Made by a program: the position numbers and the translations under genes. Source: Kalmanozyma brasiliensis GHG001 (taxonomy: Eukaryota > Basidiomycota > Ustilaginomycetes > Ustilaginales). From it: DNA of 64,000 nt. Within the stretch, counting starts at the first letter, position 1, and the number at the start of each line of letters is the position of its first letter. Under the pieces are notes generated by a model that had not been told where the DNA came from, did not search any database, and saw only the letters and a program-made list of their open reading frames with translations. The DNA is taken from the NCBI RefSeq assembly GCF_000497045.1, contig NW_015961961.1, forward strand, positions 186,001 to 250,000. Direction: 5' to 3'. This document shows, piece after piece, positions 41,342 to 50,226 of this stretch.

Positions 41342-41699
41342 CCAGATCAAACATGAACACTTCGCGCCTGTACGGCCCTGCGAGCATGATCTCATTCGGC
41401 GATCCCATCAAAGGGCTCGCAAGCGAACAAAGCTGGCGTCTGACGCGAATTCGCACGCACTCATGCGGGCCAAAATGCAAGGTGTCCGCAGATCTCATTT
41501 CTCTGCGATGAGATGGCTGGGGCATACAGTCAAAGGGCAGATAGAGACGAGGTCAAGTCAAAAGGACTACTTTCGGCGGCGCAGCGAGCATCTGATCGTC
41601 AGATTGATTTCCTGGACAGCTGTCAAAGGGTTCTCTCCTTTGCTCAAAGGGATTCTGTGCGCCGGATCCTTCTCCCCACGATATCACATTGGGATCCTT

Positions 41700-41705
41700 T
41701 ATAAA
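41700..41705 (+). promoter_or_regulatory. TATA box
   Basis: TATAAA within CCTTTATAAAGG, 104 bp before the ATG at 41809, at a sensible distance for a start of transcription near 41730. Confidence 0.6.
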
Positions 41706-41808
41706 GGTCGCTCACCTCGACCTCTCCACCCGTGACCGCTGTCTTCCTACAACCACCGCTCTCGCTGACTTTGGCTAGACCCTCCTACCAGCCTCATCGC
41801 ACTCCACC

Positions 41809-43587
41809 ATGGCCGTCGCCACACGTCCTCGCGCGCTCACCTCCGACCCACTCCCCAGCCCCACCTCCTCCACGTTCTCCACCACCACTCCGCGATACAA
41901 CAACTTCCGCCCGCTTCGCTATCAGACCAAAGAAGAGCTCGACCGGTTCTTCGGTTCGACTTCCACCCAGCGACGCGAGCAGCGTCTGCGCGTACGCGAA
42001 TCCGACGGCCAAGTGTACTACGACGTTATCGAGAAGGATGAGTGGGCTCATTTGCTTGCTTCTGGCTCGTCGGAGGATAGGAAGGGTAGGAGGAGGAGCA
42101 GCGCCGTGACGTGTCTGACGCTCAATTCGCCTTTGCGTCCTGCGAGCCCGCGGAGGGAGAGTTCGGCGAGCGAGAGTGCCACTGGTTGCGTCACGCCGCT
42201 TGTGAGTCGATTTGGGAACGTGCTTATTGATGGAGACGGAACAAACGAGCGAAGAGGAAGGAAGAGGAGCAACAGCGCCCTCGCACCGCGGAAGGACAGG
42301 GTGGACGATGAGAAGCCGCTCAGCGGTGGTGGTGAACACGACTGGGTGAGCTCGCCCGCATTCAAGCGTCGTCAGAGCGACTTCAGCCCCCGCAACAGCA
42401 TCGCCAACGAGGAGGGAATGGAGCCCAAGGAGGGCAGAATTCGCATCTCGCGCCTCCCACTCGGCCGCCGTAAGCTCGACAAACACACGCTCGACCAGGC
42501 CTTCGGTGTTGAGTCGAATCCGCTCTTCGACCTCTCACCCAACCCCATTCATCTCACGTCTCGTGCACACAAGCCGGCCACACTCCAGATTCCATCGAGC
42601 CACATTGGCGGTCTGACCGACCCTCTTAGCCCAACCACCTCTACGCCACCGCGCAGCCCGATTTCGCCCACATACGACGGCTCGCGTCGGGGCACCTTCG
42701 GCCCGCTCTCGCACCCCATGCAGCGCGCATCCCACTCGCCAGACCACATCCTCTCCTTCCCCATTCCGACCAGCGCGAGCCTCTCCTCGGCGGGGATGGA
42801 GTACCTCGTCTCCCCCGCACCCACCGCTACGTCGGGTCGGACCCTTCGACACGCATCGTCGTTCGACAGCCCGCGCACCCCTTCCGACAGTTGGGGTCAG
42901 CGTCAACGCTGGCATTCTGCAGACGAGTCTCACCCTCCACTGCGGGGAACACGTTCCGTCGCATCGCTCCGTAGCGATGCGGGGAATCCGTTTGCCAGCG
43001 CCCGTTCGAGCGCCGCCGCTGCCCAGGATCGCCGTCGCAAAGGGTCAAGCGAAAGCGATGGGTCCGGTGCGGAGTGCTTTACCGCCCTGGCCCCACGCTT
43101 GGGGGCTAAGCGTTTCGACCCAACGCGATTCCTGGATCTGGATCTCACTCCCTCTGTCGCCTCGGTCTCGGTCGACGTCGGACCCATGCGCGATCCTCTC
43201 TCCCTTCTCTCCCGCTCCACTCCGTTGGTCAACACGCGCGAACCGCTCTCGAACCTTTCCATCCTCTCCGACCCCTCCGTCAGCCCGGAAGCTAGCCAGA
43301 ACGAGCAACCGAAGAAGGCCTTGCGAGGAACCGGCCTCCGCACCGGCGCCCACGTCTACGACGGCATCGACATCCCCTGTGCATCCATCCACCTCCACTC
43401 GGATCCGGAGGACAACCTCGACCCGGCCACCGTGGCCAGTTTGAGCAGTGGCCAGATTCGCAAGTTGAAGAAAAAGGCTGCCACTAACGCCGGTGAAGGT
43501 GCGACAGGACATGTGAGGAGGGGCAGTGAAGTGAGTGGGTTTGCAAAAGGGAGTGGGAGGTGGTGGAGGCAGGTTTTGCAGGGGTGA
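41809..43587 (+). CDS. hypothetical SP/TP-rich disordered protein
   Basis: A 592-residue protein with no recognised domain. The N-terminal ~90 residues may be ordered (RPLRYQTKEELDRFFGSTS, QVYYDVIEKDEWAHLLA). The rest is Ser/Pro/Arg-rich and probably disordered, with roughly 18 SP or TP pairs (for example PLSPTTSTPPRSPISPTYD), i.e. potential proline-directed kinase sites. A basic patch (QIRKLKKKAA) and an aromatic end (GSGRWWRQVLQG) close the protein. No signal peptide or membrane segment is present. The promoter carries one exact and several near pheromone response elements and a TATA box, so regulation in the mating programme is possible. Function unknown. Confidence 0.8.
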   Translation: MAVATRPRALTSDPLPSPTSSTFSTTTPRYNNFRPLRYQTKEELDRFFGSTSTQRREQRLRVRESDGQVYYDVIEKDEWAHLLASGSSEDRKGRRRSSAVTCLTLNSPLRPASPRRESSASESATGCVTPLVSRFGNVLIDGDGTNERRGRKRSNSALAPRKDRVDDEKPLSGGGEHDWVSSPAFKRRQSDFSPRNSIANEEGMEPKEGRIRISRLPLGRRKLDKHTLDQAFGVESNPLFDLSPNPIHLTSRAHKPATLQIPSSHIGGLTDPLSPTTSTPPRSPISPTYDGSRRGTFGPLSHPMQRASHSPDHILSFPIPTSASLSSAGMEYLVSPAPTATSGRTLRHASSFDSPRTPSDSWGQRQRWHSADESHPPLRGTRSVASLRSDAGNPFASARSSAAAAQDRRRKGSSESDGSGAECFTALAPRLGAKRFDPTRFLDLDLTPSVASVSVDVGPMRDPLSLLSRSTPLVNTREPLSNLSILSDPSVSPEASQNEQPKKALRGTGLRTGAHVYDGIDIPCASIHLHSDPEDNLDPATVASLSSGQIRKLKKKAATNAGEGATGHVRRGSEVSGFAKGSGRWWRQVLQG

Positions 43588-43894
43588 GGTGTTCCTTTGA
43601 TGCCGCTCTGTCTCTGTTGTATACGTTACTTCGCTCCCGTTATCTGTGCCTTTAGTCCGCAGGTACCTATCACTTGATCCGCTTCTCTAATTGCACACCG
43701 CTTTGTTCTTCACTTGCGTTCGCCATCACTCTGAACAGCTTCCTGTGGTCGTTGCGTGACACCCGATCGCCCCACACGCTTCGCAGACCCAACTCGCAAG
43801 ATGCACACCCTCGACTTGCTCTGCACACGCACACTCGACGCAGACAGTGTTGCACTCACTCTTTCGCGAAAACTCTATACATTAGCTAGACCAC
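43588..43894. other. convergent intergenic region
   Basis: 307 bp between the stop of the SP/TP-rich gene and that of the Ssz1-type Hsp70. It holds both 3' ends. No gene seen. Confidence 0.5.
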
Positions 43895-45674
43895 TTAGAG
43901 AACAAGCTTGACACCCTCACTAGCGCCCTCCTCCTTGGCCTCGATCGTCAGGCTGCCGACCTTGCTCAGCGTCAGGGTCAACTCGACCTTCTTGGCGCCC
44001 TTGGCGGGGGTGGTGACCTCGAACTTGGCGATGTCCTTACCCGCAGGCTTGGTGACGGCAGTCTTGATCTCCTCGGGCTCCATCGGTTCGTCGTCGTCCT
44101 CATCTTCCTCGGGAGCGACGTGTTCGATCAGGATGCTCTCCACGCCCTCGTCGAGGGTCAACGCGACCGAGGCGGCGCCCTTAGCCACGGGGAGGCGGAA
44201 CGACCTGCGAACCGGATAAGGCGTAAACGCCGGCACGAGCGTCACAAACTCCTTGCCACCCAGAACGAGACCCAACGGTGCGCTGGTGGTCTCGACCTTC
44301 AACTCGGCCACCGAGCTCACCGGGATGGCGGGGATGCCATGCATGTATTCGGCCTCCTTGCTCCCTTCGGGTGCGGCCGCAATCAGCTGCGCCTGCACCG
44401 CACATCCTCTTGCGATGACTTGATCCGAATCAATGCTGTCCGTCATGACCACCTCCTCACCAAACAATCCAGCCAATCGATCCGCCAACCCACTCAACCT
44501 CGCACTTCCACCCGCCAACACCACCTCGTCCACCTGACACGCCTCCACCCCTCCCTCTTTCAACACCGCCTCGACACCCGCAACAACTTTACCAAACGTC
44601 GCACCGGCCAACATGTCGAACCTCATCCGGTTGACGCTTCCAGTGAAATCCATTCCTTCCGCCAAACTCTCCACGCTGCACTGGGCCGAGTTGGACGCGG
44701 AGAGCGCACGCTTGGTGAACTCGGCCTCGTTTCGCAGTTTGGCCCAGGCACGTTTGTCGGTGTCGGCGATGGTGAGCTTGGTCTTCTTGGTGAACTCTTT
44801 GGCGAAGAAGTGGACGAGGGCGGTGTCGAGTGCGGTGCCGCCGATGGTGGGGTCGTGGATGTAGGCGAGGGAGGTGTAGAGACCGGCGCGGGCAGAGAGG
44901 AGGGTGAGGTCGGTGGAAGAACCGCCCATGTCGACGACGACGACGGTTCGGTCGAGCGCCTTTTCGGTCGGGTAGGGAGCGGAGTCGACGCCGTCGGGGT
45001 GAGCGGGGAGCTGACCGGGTCCAGCGGGGGAGGTGAGGCCGTATGCGGCAAGCGCAGCGGCCGAAGCGGGGATCACTTGCAGCACAATGAGACCTGCTTC
45101 CTCCGCAGCCTTCTTCAACGCAGCGATCTGCGTCTCGGGGAACCACTGCGGAACGCTCAGCACAGCACCCGCGATAGGCACACCGGAAAGGAAGTCCTTG
45201 GCCGTGGTGAAAAGGCTGCGCAAGAAACGAACCGACACATCGTGCACACTGAGCACGGTCTCCTTGCCATCGATCTCGACCTTGAACCCGGCAGCGCCGT
45301 TTACGTCGATGACGGGCGAAGAAGCGCGCGCCTTCTCGCTCTCCGAGAGCGACGAGAAGGGTCGACCGAGGAGGTTGACAAAGTTGTCAATGACGTTGGG
45401 GGCGTTGCGGACGAGTTGCGGGGTGGCCTGGTTGGCGAGGTAGACCTGGTCGCCGTTGAACGCGATGCGCGTGGCGAGTTGACGCTCGCCATCCTCGTTG
45501 GCGATGACGTCGGCGCGGCCGCTAGATGGATCAAGAGGAAAGGAAGAGCGTCAGTGACACGAAACACGAGAATTGTAGCATAGAGCCGTAAACTTACTGC
45601 TGGTTGATGCAGGCGATGGACGAGTAGGAGTGGCCAAAGTTGATGCCGATGACGGCACCTGCTGATTCGGTCAT
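43895..45674 (-). CDS. SSZ1: Ssz1-type Hsp70, ribosome-associated complex subunit (2 exons)
   Basis: Two exons on the minus strand: 45674-45598 and 45521-43895, with a 76 bp intron (45522-45597; GTAAGT donor, CTGAC branch, CTAG acceptor). The product is 567 residues. Exon 1 gives MTESAGAVIGINFGHSYSSIACINQ and exon 2 continues HGRADVIANEDGERQLATRIAF, which reads like the Ssz1 N-terminus. Hsp70 ATPase motifs follow (VVVDMGGSSTDLTLL, GGTALDTALVHFF, VVLAGGSARLSGL). As in Ssz1, the classic Hsp70 phosphate loops are altered and the C-terminal half is short. Ssz1 pairs with zuotin to stimulate the Ssb chaperone on nascent chains. The acidic EEDEDDDEPMEPEE linker is typical. It is divergent from RNase H2C. 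Confidence 0.93.
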
Positions 45675-46020
45675 GATTGCGATCGTTTCGTAGGGTATGA
45701 TGGTGTGGAAAGAAGCGTCGCACATATGGAAGGCGTGTGGTTCTTCCCAACGTGGCCTGGAATGCTTGTGTGGCTTCAGCACCAACAGGCTCAAAAACTT
45801 TCTTCTCGCCGTTCTTCCATTTTCGGATCGGGAGATCTTTTTCGTCCACAGCACTTCTCGCACGATATAGATGGGCTCAATTTACACGACATCTCTCTCT
45901 ACGCGCCCAGCTACGCGCAGTGCCAAGTGTTGGTCTCGAAACCGGTTCTTCGCGGCACCCTCATCCCAGCCTCCTTCGTATCACCTTCTCTCTCAGCCGC
46001 TCAGCACGAGAGGTCTCGCC
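45675..46020. promoter_or_regulatory. divergent promoter region, SSZ1 / RNase H2C
   Basis: 346 bp between divergent start codons. The RNase H2C reading frame is open back to 45871, but that part is not conserved-looking and I treat it as 5' leader. Confidence 0.5.
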
Positions 46021-46820
46021 ATGACTTCCGAAGCGGTCCACATCCTCCCGCCACCCATATCAATCACCTTCGGCACCGCCGACCTCCCACAATGCAGCGC
46101 AAACCTGATGCCCTTCCACATCGACTACGATGGGCCGGCGCCGGTGGACTCGTTTCTCGTGCGACGTAGTGCTTCTGACGAGGAGGAGAGCTTCATCTCT
46201 GCGTTTCGAGGAAGGGCGGTACAGTCTACGCCGTTGCCTCTGCCCCACGGGTTCGTGGCGAAGGTCGTAGAGGTTTCGCAGGTGGCCGGATCTTCCTCGG
46301 GTAGCTCGCGTGGTGCAGCGGCGGACAGCGAGGCGGCGCAACATCGGGCGGAAGAGGACAGGGAGAGGGAGCGTAAGCGACGAAGAATAGCCCACCAGGC
46401 ACCGGCACAGCAGCAGAAGTTCTCGATGGACAGCGACGAGGAGGACGAGGACGAGGGACAGTCTCCTGCAGAAGACGAGTACGAGCCCGCACCGCCTCAA
46501 GAGGAAGCCGAACGAGCTCCAGCAGCAGTCGAGTTGACCGAACAAAAGGCGAGCGAAGGACCAACAATACACATCGAACCCATCGCACAGGTCGCGTCGG
46601 ACCAGCTGACCATTTGGGGGCCAGATGGGCCGATAGACAAGGGTGACGATACGTTTTTTAGGACCATTGGCGAGTGGTATTCCGTCGTGGCGCCGCTGGT
46701 ACGTCTCAACTTGCCCCCTTCTCCCCGTCGATGCAGAGCGAGAAGGCTTGCAAAGCTTGTGTTTGAACCCGCACTGATGCTGACCCTTCAACGCTTTGTT
46801 CTGTACAGTTGCACGGGTGA
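46021..46820 (+). CDS. ribonuclease H2 subunit C (2 exons)
   Basis: Exons 46021-46698 and 46809-46820. The 110 bp intron (46699-46808) has a GTACGT donor, a GCTGAC branch and a TACAG acceptor, phase 0. The second exon encodes only Leu-His-Gly and the stop. The product is 229 residues. Motifs match the non-catalytic C subunit: LMPFHIDYDGPAPVDSFLV, then SFISAFRGRAVQS..PLPHGFVAKVV, and the late DQLTIWGPDGP. A disordered, acidic insertion (about 90-180, with MDSDEEDEDEG) separates the two halves and makes it longer than the human protein (164 residues). RNase H2 removes ribonucleotides from DNA and RNA-DNA hybrids. The catalytic A subunit is not in this window. The short last exon is supported because unspliced reading gives no plausible end. 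Confidence 0.9.
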
Positions 46821-46968
46821 TCCGCACCGCATCACCTGCTGGGCCCCTCGTCAAAGCGTGCGGGAAGCATTCCCATGTTCTTCCGCACAAAGCATACACA
46901 ACCCTTCTGCCCCGCACTCCTCATCTTCTCTCGGAAACGTCACTGGACTCGCATTCGCAATGGAAGCA

Positions 46969-46974
46969 TATAAA
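46969..46974 (+). promoter_or_regulatory. TATA box of the divergent histone H4 gene
   Basis: TATAAA in the context gcatataaacc, 80 bp before the H4 ATG and 149 bp after the RNase H2C stop. Position and sequence fit a core promoter. Confidence 0.55.
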
Positions 46975-47053
46975 CCCTGTCCCCGCCATCTTTGGCTGTG
47001 CCCCTCTCCTTGTGCTTCCGTCATCGCTTTCCTCACCACCATAGCCAGCAACG

Positions 47054-47598
47054 ATGCCTCCACGCCCACAGCAAAGCGTCAAATGTCTTCCGGGGCAAAC
47101 CAGCGGTCGAGCGGCCCGCGCTACCCGACGCTACCGCGCCCAACGAACCGCCCTCGAGCGCATCACGAAGGGCTCCCTTCGTCGACTTGCCCGTCGGGGC
47201 GGTGTGCAGCGTGCGTCGTTACTTCCTTTCCAGATTCTCCCGTGGTTCAAAGTGGCGCTGACTTGTTTGATTGCGGTGGGTGAAACAGGGATCGCCGGCA
47301 CGGTGTACGAAGAATCGCGCTTCATCCTGCGCGACTTTCTGACGCAGGCGATCCGAGATGCTGTGGTCTACGCTCGTAGGTGTTTCCCCTTTCCCCTTTC
47401 CCTCGTTCCTCCTGCCCCTCCTTGTTCGACTCCCGAGACCTCAACTGACACTGTGATCTTCCCTCGTGTCGCTCCGCATGGCAACGCATCGCTCCGCATC
47501 GCCTCGGCGCGGTAGAGCACTGTAACCGCAAAACCATCTTCACCATGGACGTCATCTACGCGCTCAAACTGCAAGGTCGCACGCTATACCACTTCTAG
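47054..47598 (+). CDS. divergent histone H4 variant (3 exons)
   Basis: Exons 47054-47210, 47289-47375 and 47516-47598. Introns of 78 bp (GTGCGT donor, CTGAC branch, ACAG acceptor) and 140 bp (GTAGGT donor, CTGAC branch, GTAG acceptor). The product is 108 residues. The histone-fold core is clearly H4: [52 protein letters not shown]. By eye about 46 of 72 core positions (H4 29-100) agree with canonical H4, whereas ordinary H4 is nearly invariant. The tail is unlike H4: no GKGGKGLGKGG, one lysine (Lys10) before the core, and an Arg-rich stretch ([11 protein letters not shown]) where KRHRK would be. It ends LYHF instead of LYGFGG. A canonical H4 must exist elsewhere. Role unknown: specialised nucleosome, meiotic or spore chromatin are possible. 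Confidence 0.88.
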
Positions 47599-48383
47599 CC
47601 CACTTGCACGACCTTGCCCTCTCGCTCCCACGTCGTTCGGTTGCGGAGGAAGCGACTCCAGAAACGCATCACCGGGTCCCACTCGTTGTTCCTCAGCATG
47701 GCCTCTTCTCCCTGCTGTGGGTGTGGGGGTAGACGGTGTAGCTGAAATGCGCTGCTGGCTTTCCGATGCGACGCCCAGCGGGTCGAATTGTCGGGTATTG
47801 GGGAGGCGGAGCGGTAGACGTGCAGTACTGGCGTGGGGGACGCCACTGAGGTGGGGTGGGAGAGCATCTCGCCCGAAACGCTCACCACACTTCCCAGCGC
47901 CTCGTTGTGCGTCCGCGACCAACTCACCAGCGTTTCGAGCGCCACCGTCGCCCCCTGTCCAAATCCAAATAAGTGTATCTGTCTAGCCGCCCATCCACAT
48001 CGCACCAAATGCTCCAGCACCTTCACCATCCCATCCACCGTCTGACTCGGATTCGGTTTGGTGAGCAGCTCGCCAAGACCGTCGAACGAGGGGTACCACA
48101 TCCAGTGTGGTCCGTGTAGGAAGGGCACCAGGTGTGGCGCTTGCAGCGTCAGAATTGCTGTTTGTGGGAGTGTGCGCTGGAGAGTTTGACCGAGGGTGAA
48201 GAAGGAGCTGTCCGAGTCACCGAGCCCGTGCAGGAGGAGGAGGAGGTTGCTATCGATGCCCGAGGGGGAGGGGCTGAAGTGGTGAGCGGAGAAGAAGGTG
48301 AGTGTAGGCGAGGGGAGGAGGGGTTTGCGGTCGGGCTCGATCGACGATGCGTCCACTGAGATCTCCGGTGTTGAGGTCGACAT
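47595..48383 (-). CDS. carboxylesterase/LYPLA-like alpha-beta hydrolase fold, nucleophile absent
   Basis: A 262-residue protein with the phospholipase/carboxylesterase pattern: [21 protein letters not shown] (oxyanion region), then [10 protein letters not shown] and WYPSFDGLG. At the nucleophile elbow, where active members have GFSQG, it reads [10 protein letters not shown] with Gly142 in place of serine, encoded plainly by GGA. The C-terminal [14 protein letters not shown] segment is retained. It may therefore be inactive as a classic serine hydrolase, or belong to a subfamily with a shifted nucleophile. Its stop codon overlaps the stop of the convergent H4 gene (47595-47598). The gene is 153 bp downstream of MOCS2A on the same strand. 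The ligand is unknown. Confidence 0.8.
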   Translation of the reverse strand: MSTSTPEISVDASSIEPDRKPLLPSPTLTFFSAHHFSPSPSGIDSNLLLLLHGLGDSDSSFFTLGQTLQRTLPQTAILTLQAPHLVPFLHGPHWMWYPSFDGLGELLTKPNPSQTVDGMVKVLEHLVRCGWAARQIHLFGFGQGATVALETLVSWSRTHNEALGSVVSVSGEMLSHPTSVASPTPVLHVYRSASPIPDNSTRWASHRKASSAFQLHRLPPHPQQGEEAMLRNNEWDPVMRFWSRFLRNRTTWEREGKVVQVG

Positions 48384-48536
48384 TGTGAGGCGGACGGGTG
48401 GAGGGTCGTTGTGCTATCGGACGAGGCTTGTCGTAGTGAGCGTATCGATGGTACCTTGAGACCAGTCGTTATGGCTCCTGTGGTAGCTCTGCTCGACGTG
48501 TCGTAAGACTCCTTGCAGCTCCTCCGTCGGGCAGCC

Positions 48537-48885
48537 TCACCCACCGCTAACAGGCGGAATCACCGCAACCTCCTCTCCACCCTTCAACGACCACTCGCCG
48601 ATCTCGTCGAGCTCGATGAGCGTGTTGTCCACGGACCAGCGGCACGTTTTGAGCACCTGCTCGACGCCTTCGTGCTTGTTTGCGATGAGTTCGACGAGCG
48701 AGCTGAGCGGGAAGGGCGAGGTAGGAAGGGCGAGGGTCTCCTGGGACAGACCGATGGTCGTTCGTGCCGAGGCGAAGTACAGCACCCGCACAGAGGGGGC
48801 TGCTGCGATAAAGAGTGGAAGAGGTCAGCGGGCGACAGAGAGCGAAGAGGTAGGATGAGTTGGGATCGTGATGCTCACTGGACAT
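48537..48885 (-). CDS. molybdopterin synthase small subunit (MoaD/MOCS2A), 2 exons
   Basis: Exon 1 is only 7 nt (48885-48879: ATG TCC A) and exon 2 is 48802-48537; the 76 bp intron (48803-48878) has a GTGAGC donor, CTGAC branch and CAG acceptor. The acceptor is followed directly by another CAG, so an alternative site 3 nt on would drop one residue. The product is 90 residues with a ubiquitin-like beta-grasp pattern: VRVLYFASARTTIG near the start, LKTCRWSVDN and ELDEIGEWSLKGGEEVAVIPPVSGG at the end. The C-terminal Gly-Gly becomes a thiocarboxylate that donates sulfur to molybdopterin in molybdenum cofactor synthesis. The large subunit is not in the window. Confidence 0.9.
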
Positions 48886-49143
48886 TGTGCGTTGCGCTGG
48901 TGGTGAAAGATGAAGAGGGAGCCCGGTTCAGAAGAAAGTGATAAGGCTTGTGCACTTTTTTTTTGGCGCAATTCCTCCACACCGCGAGGCCATCTCCGAC
49001 CACCATCCGCATCACTTTCTGCACATCTCGCCATGCCACACTCAATCGCACTCAATCCAAAACCATAGACACAGCTGATCAGCATCGTACATAGTCATCA
49101 AAAGGATATATTTCGAGTCCGAATCCAAGCGCAATCCCTCCCT

Positions 49144-50226
49144 TTAACCATACATGTTGTTGCCGTTACCCCCGCTTCCCCTCCCACCGGCACCACCGGC
49201 ACCGCCCGCACCACCCATAAAGTTTCTCGCCATATCGCGCAACGCCGGGTCGTTCATCATGGCGCTCATGTCGGGCATACCGCCTCCGCCGCCGAAGCGC
49301 TCGGCGGCCTGTCGCAGCATGGGGTTGTTCATCAGCGACGCGAGGCTGTCCGGGTTCGACATGAGGTTTTGGGCCATCTGGGCGATCATGGGGTTGTTCA
49401 TCATGGCTGCGAGATCGGGCATGCCACCTGCACCGCCGCCGAAGTTGGGAAACCCGCCTGCGCCCGCGCCTGCATCTGCGCCAGCCGTTGGCGACGAGAC
49501 TGCATCGCGCGAAGCGGAAGGGTTGGCGTTGGCACTGCTAGAGGAAGACGAAGAGACCTGCTCCTTGGACGCAGCAAGACCCTTCTTGAGCACCTCGTTG
49601 GTGGGATCCACCTCCACACCCTGCTGGTACGCCTCGACAGCCTCCTGGTATCGACCGGAGCTGAAGAGCGCATGGCCCAATCGGCTGTATGCCTTGCCGA
49701 ACTTGGGGTCGATCTTGCTCGCCTGGCGGGCATCATCGATGGCCTGGTCGTGTTGCCCGATCTGGCTGAACGCAGCAGCGCGGTTGGAGAAGTAGACGGG
49801 CGAGTTAGGGTTGAGCTCGATGGCTTTGCCGTACGCCTCGATGGCCGCACCGTAGTCCTTGGCGGACATGGCCTTGTTGCCTTCTGACTTGAGCTGCTCC
49901 GCCTTGGCGAGGTCGTCGGCCGAGGGAGTCGCAGCCGACGATGCGGGTGCGGATGAGGTCGAAGAAGAAGCGGCGGCGGGGGCGGGCGCAGCACCACCAC
50001 CCATCTTGGCCTGTGTCTTAAGGAAAATGTCAAAGATGGCCTGCAGACCGGGTCCGGAGCCGTACTTGGCTTGCTGCTCCGATGAAGATGTGTCGACGCC
50101 GAAAGCTTCGGAGACGCTCTCGGCCGCTTGCTGCAGCTTGGCCTTCTGATCAGCGGGAACAGAGGACGACGACTGCTGAAGCCATTGTGCGACGGCGTAT
50201 GCCAATGGTGTCTGCTGCGACGTCAT
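49144..50226 (-). CDS. SGT2: Sgt2-type small glutamine-rich TPR co-chaperone
   Basis: A 360-residue protein. The N-terminal dimerisation region is residues 1-70 (LAYAVAQWLQQ, PGLQAIFDIFLKTQ), followed by an Ala/Ser linker. Three TPR motifs span about 108-215 (AEQLKSEGNKAMSAKDYGAAIEAYGKAI; NSPVYFSNRAAAFSQ; AYSRLGHALFSSGRYQEAVE). A Met/Asn/Pro-rich C-terminus has repeated MMNNPM/MMNDPA blocks and Gly-rich ends. Sgt2 receives tail-anchored membrane proteins from the ribosome-side machinery and hands them to Get4/5-Get3; its C-terminus binds hydrophobic segments. The start at 50226 was preferred over an upstream in-frame Met because it matches the family N-terminus. Confidence 0.94.
   Translation of the reverse strand: MTSQQTPLAYAVAQWLQQSSSSVPADQKAKLQQAAESVSEAFGVDTSSSEQQAKYGSGPGLQAIFDIFLKTQAKMGGGAAPAPAAASSSTSSAPASSAATPSADDLAKAEQLKSEGNKAMSAKDYGAAIEAYGKAIELNPNSPVYFSNRAAAFSQIGQHDQAIDDARQASKIDPKFGKAYSRLGHALFSSGRYQEAVEAYQQGVEVDPTNEVLKKGLAASKEQVSSSSSSSANANPSASRDAVSSPTAGADAGAGAGGFPNFGGGAGGMPDLAAMMNNPMIAQMAQNLMSNPDSLASLMNNPMLRQAAERFGGGGGMPDMSAMMNDPALRDMARNFMGGAGGAGGAGGRGSGGNGNNMYG

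Larger units (their letters stand above)
41005..41808. promoter_or_regulatory. promoter region with clustered AAAGGG elements
   Basis: About 800 bp upstream of the SP/TP-rich gene. It contains one exact pheromone response element and at least six related CAAAGGG or GAAAGGG words at about 41222-41230, 41293-41299, 41306-41312 (these two inverted), 41409-41415, 41531-41537, 41624-41630 and 41644-41652. A TATA box follows at 41700-41705. Confidence 0.6.
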
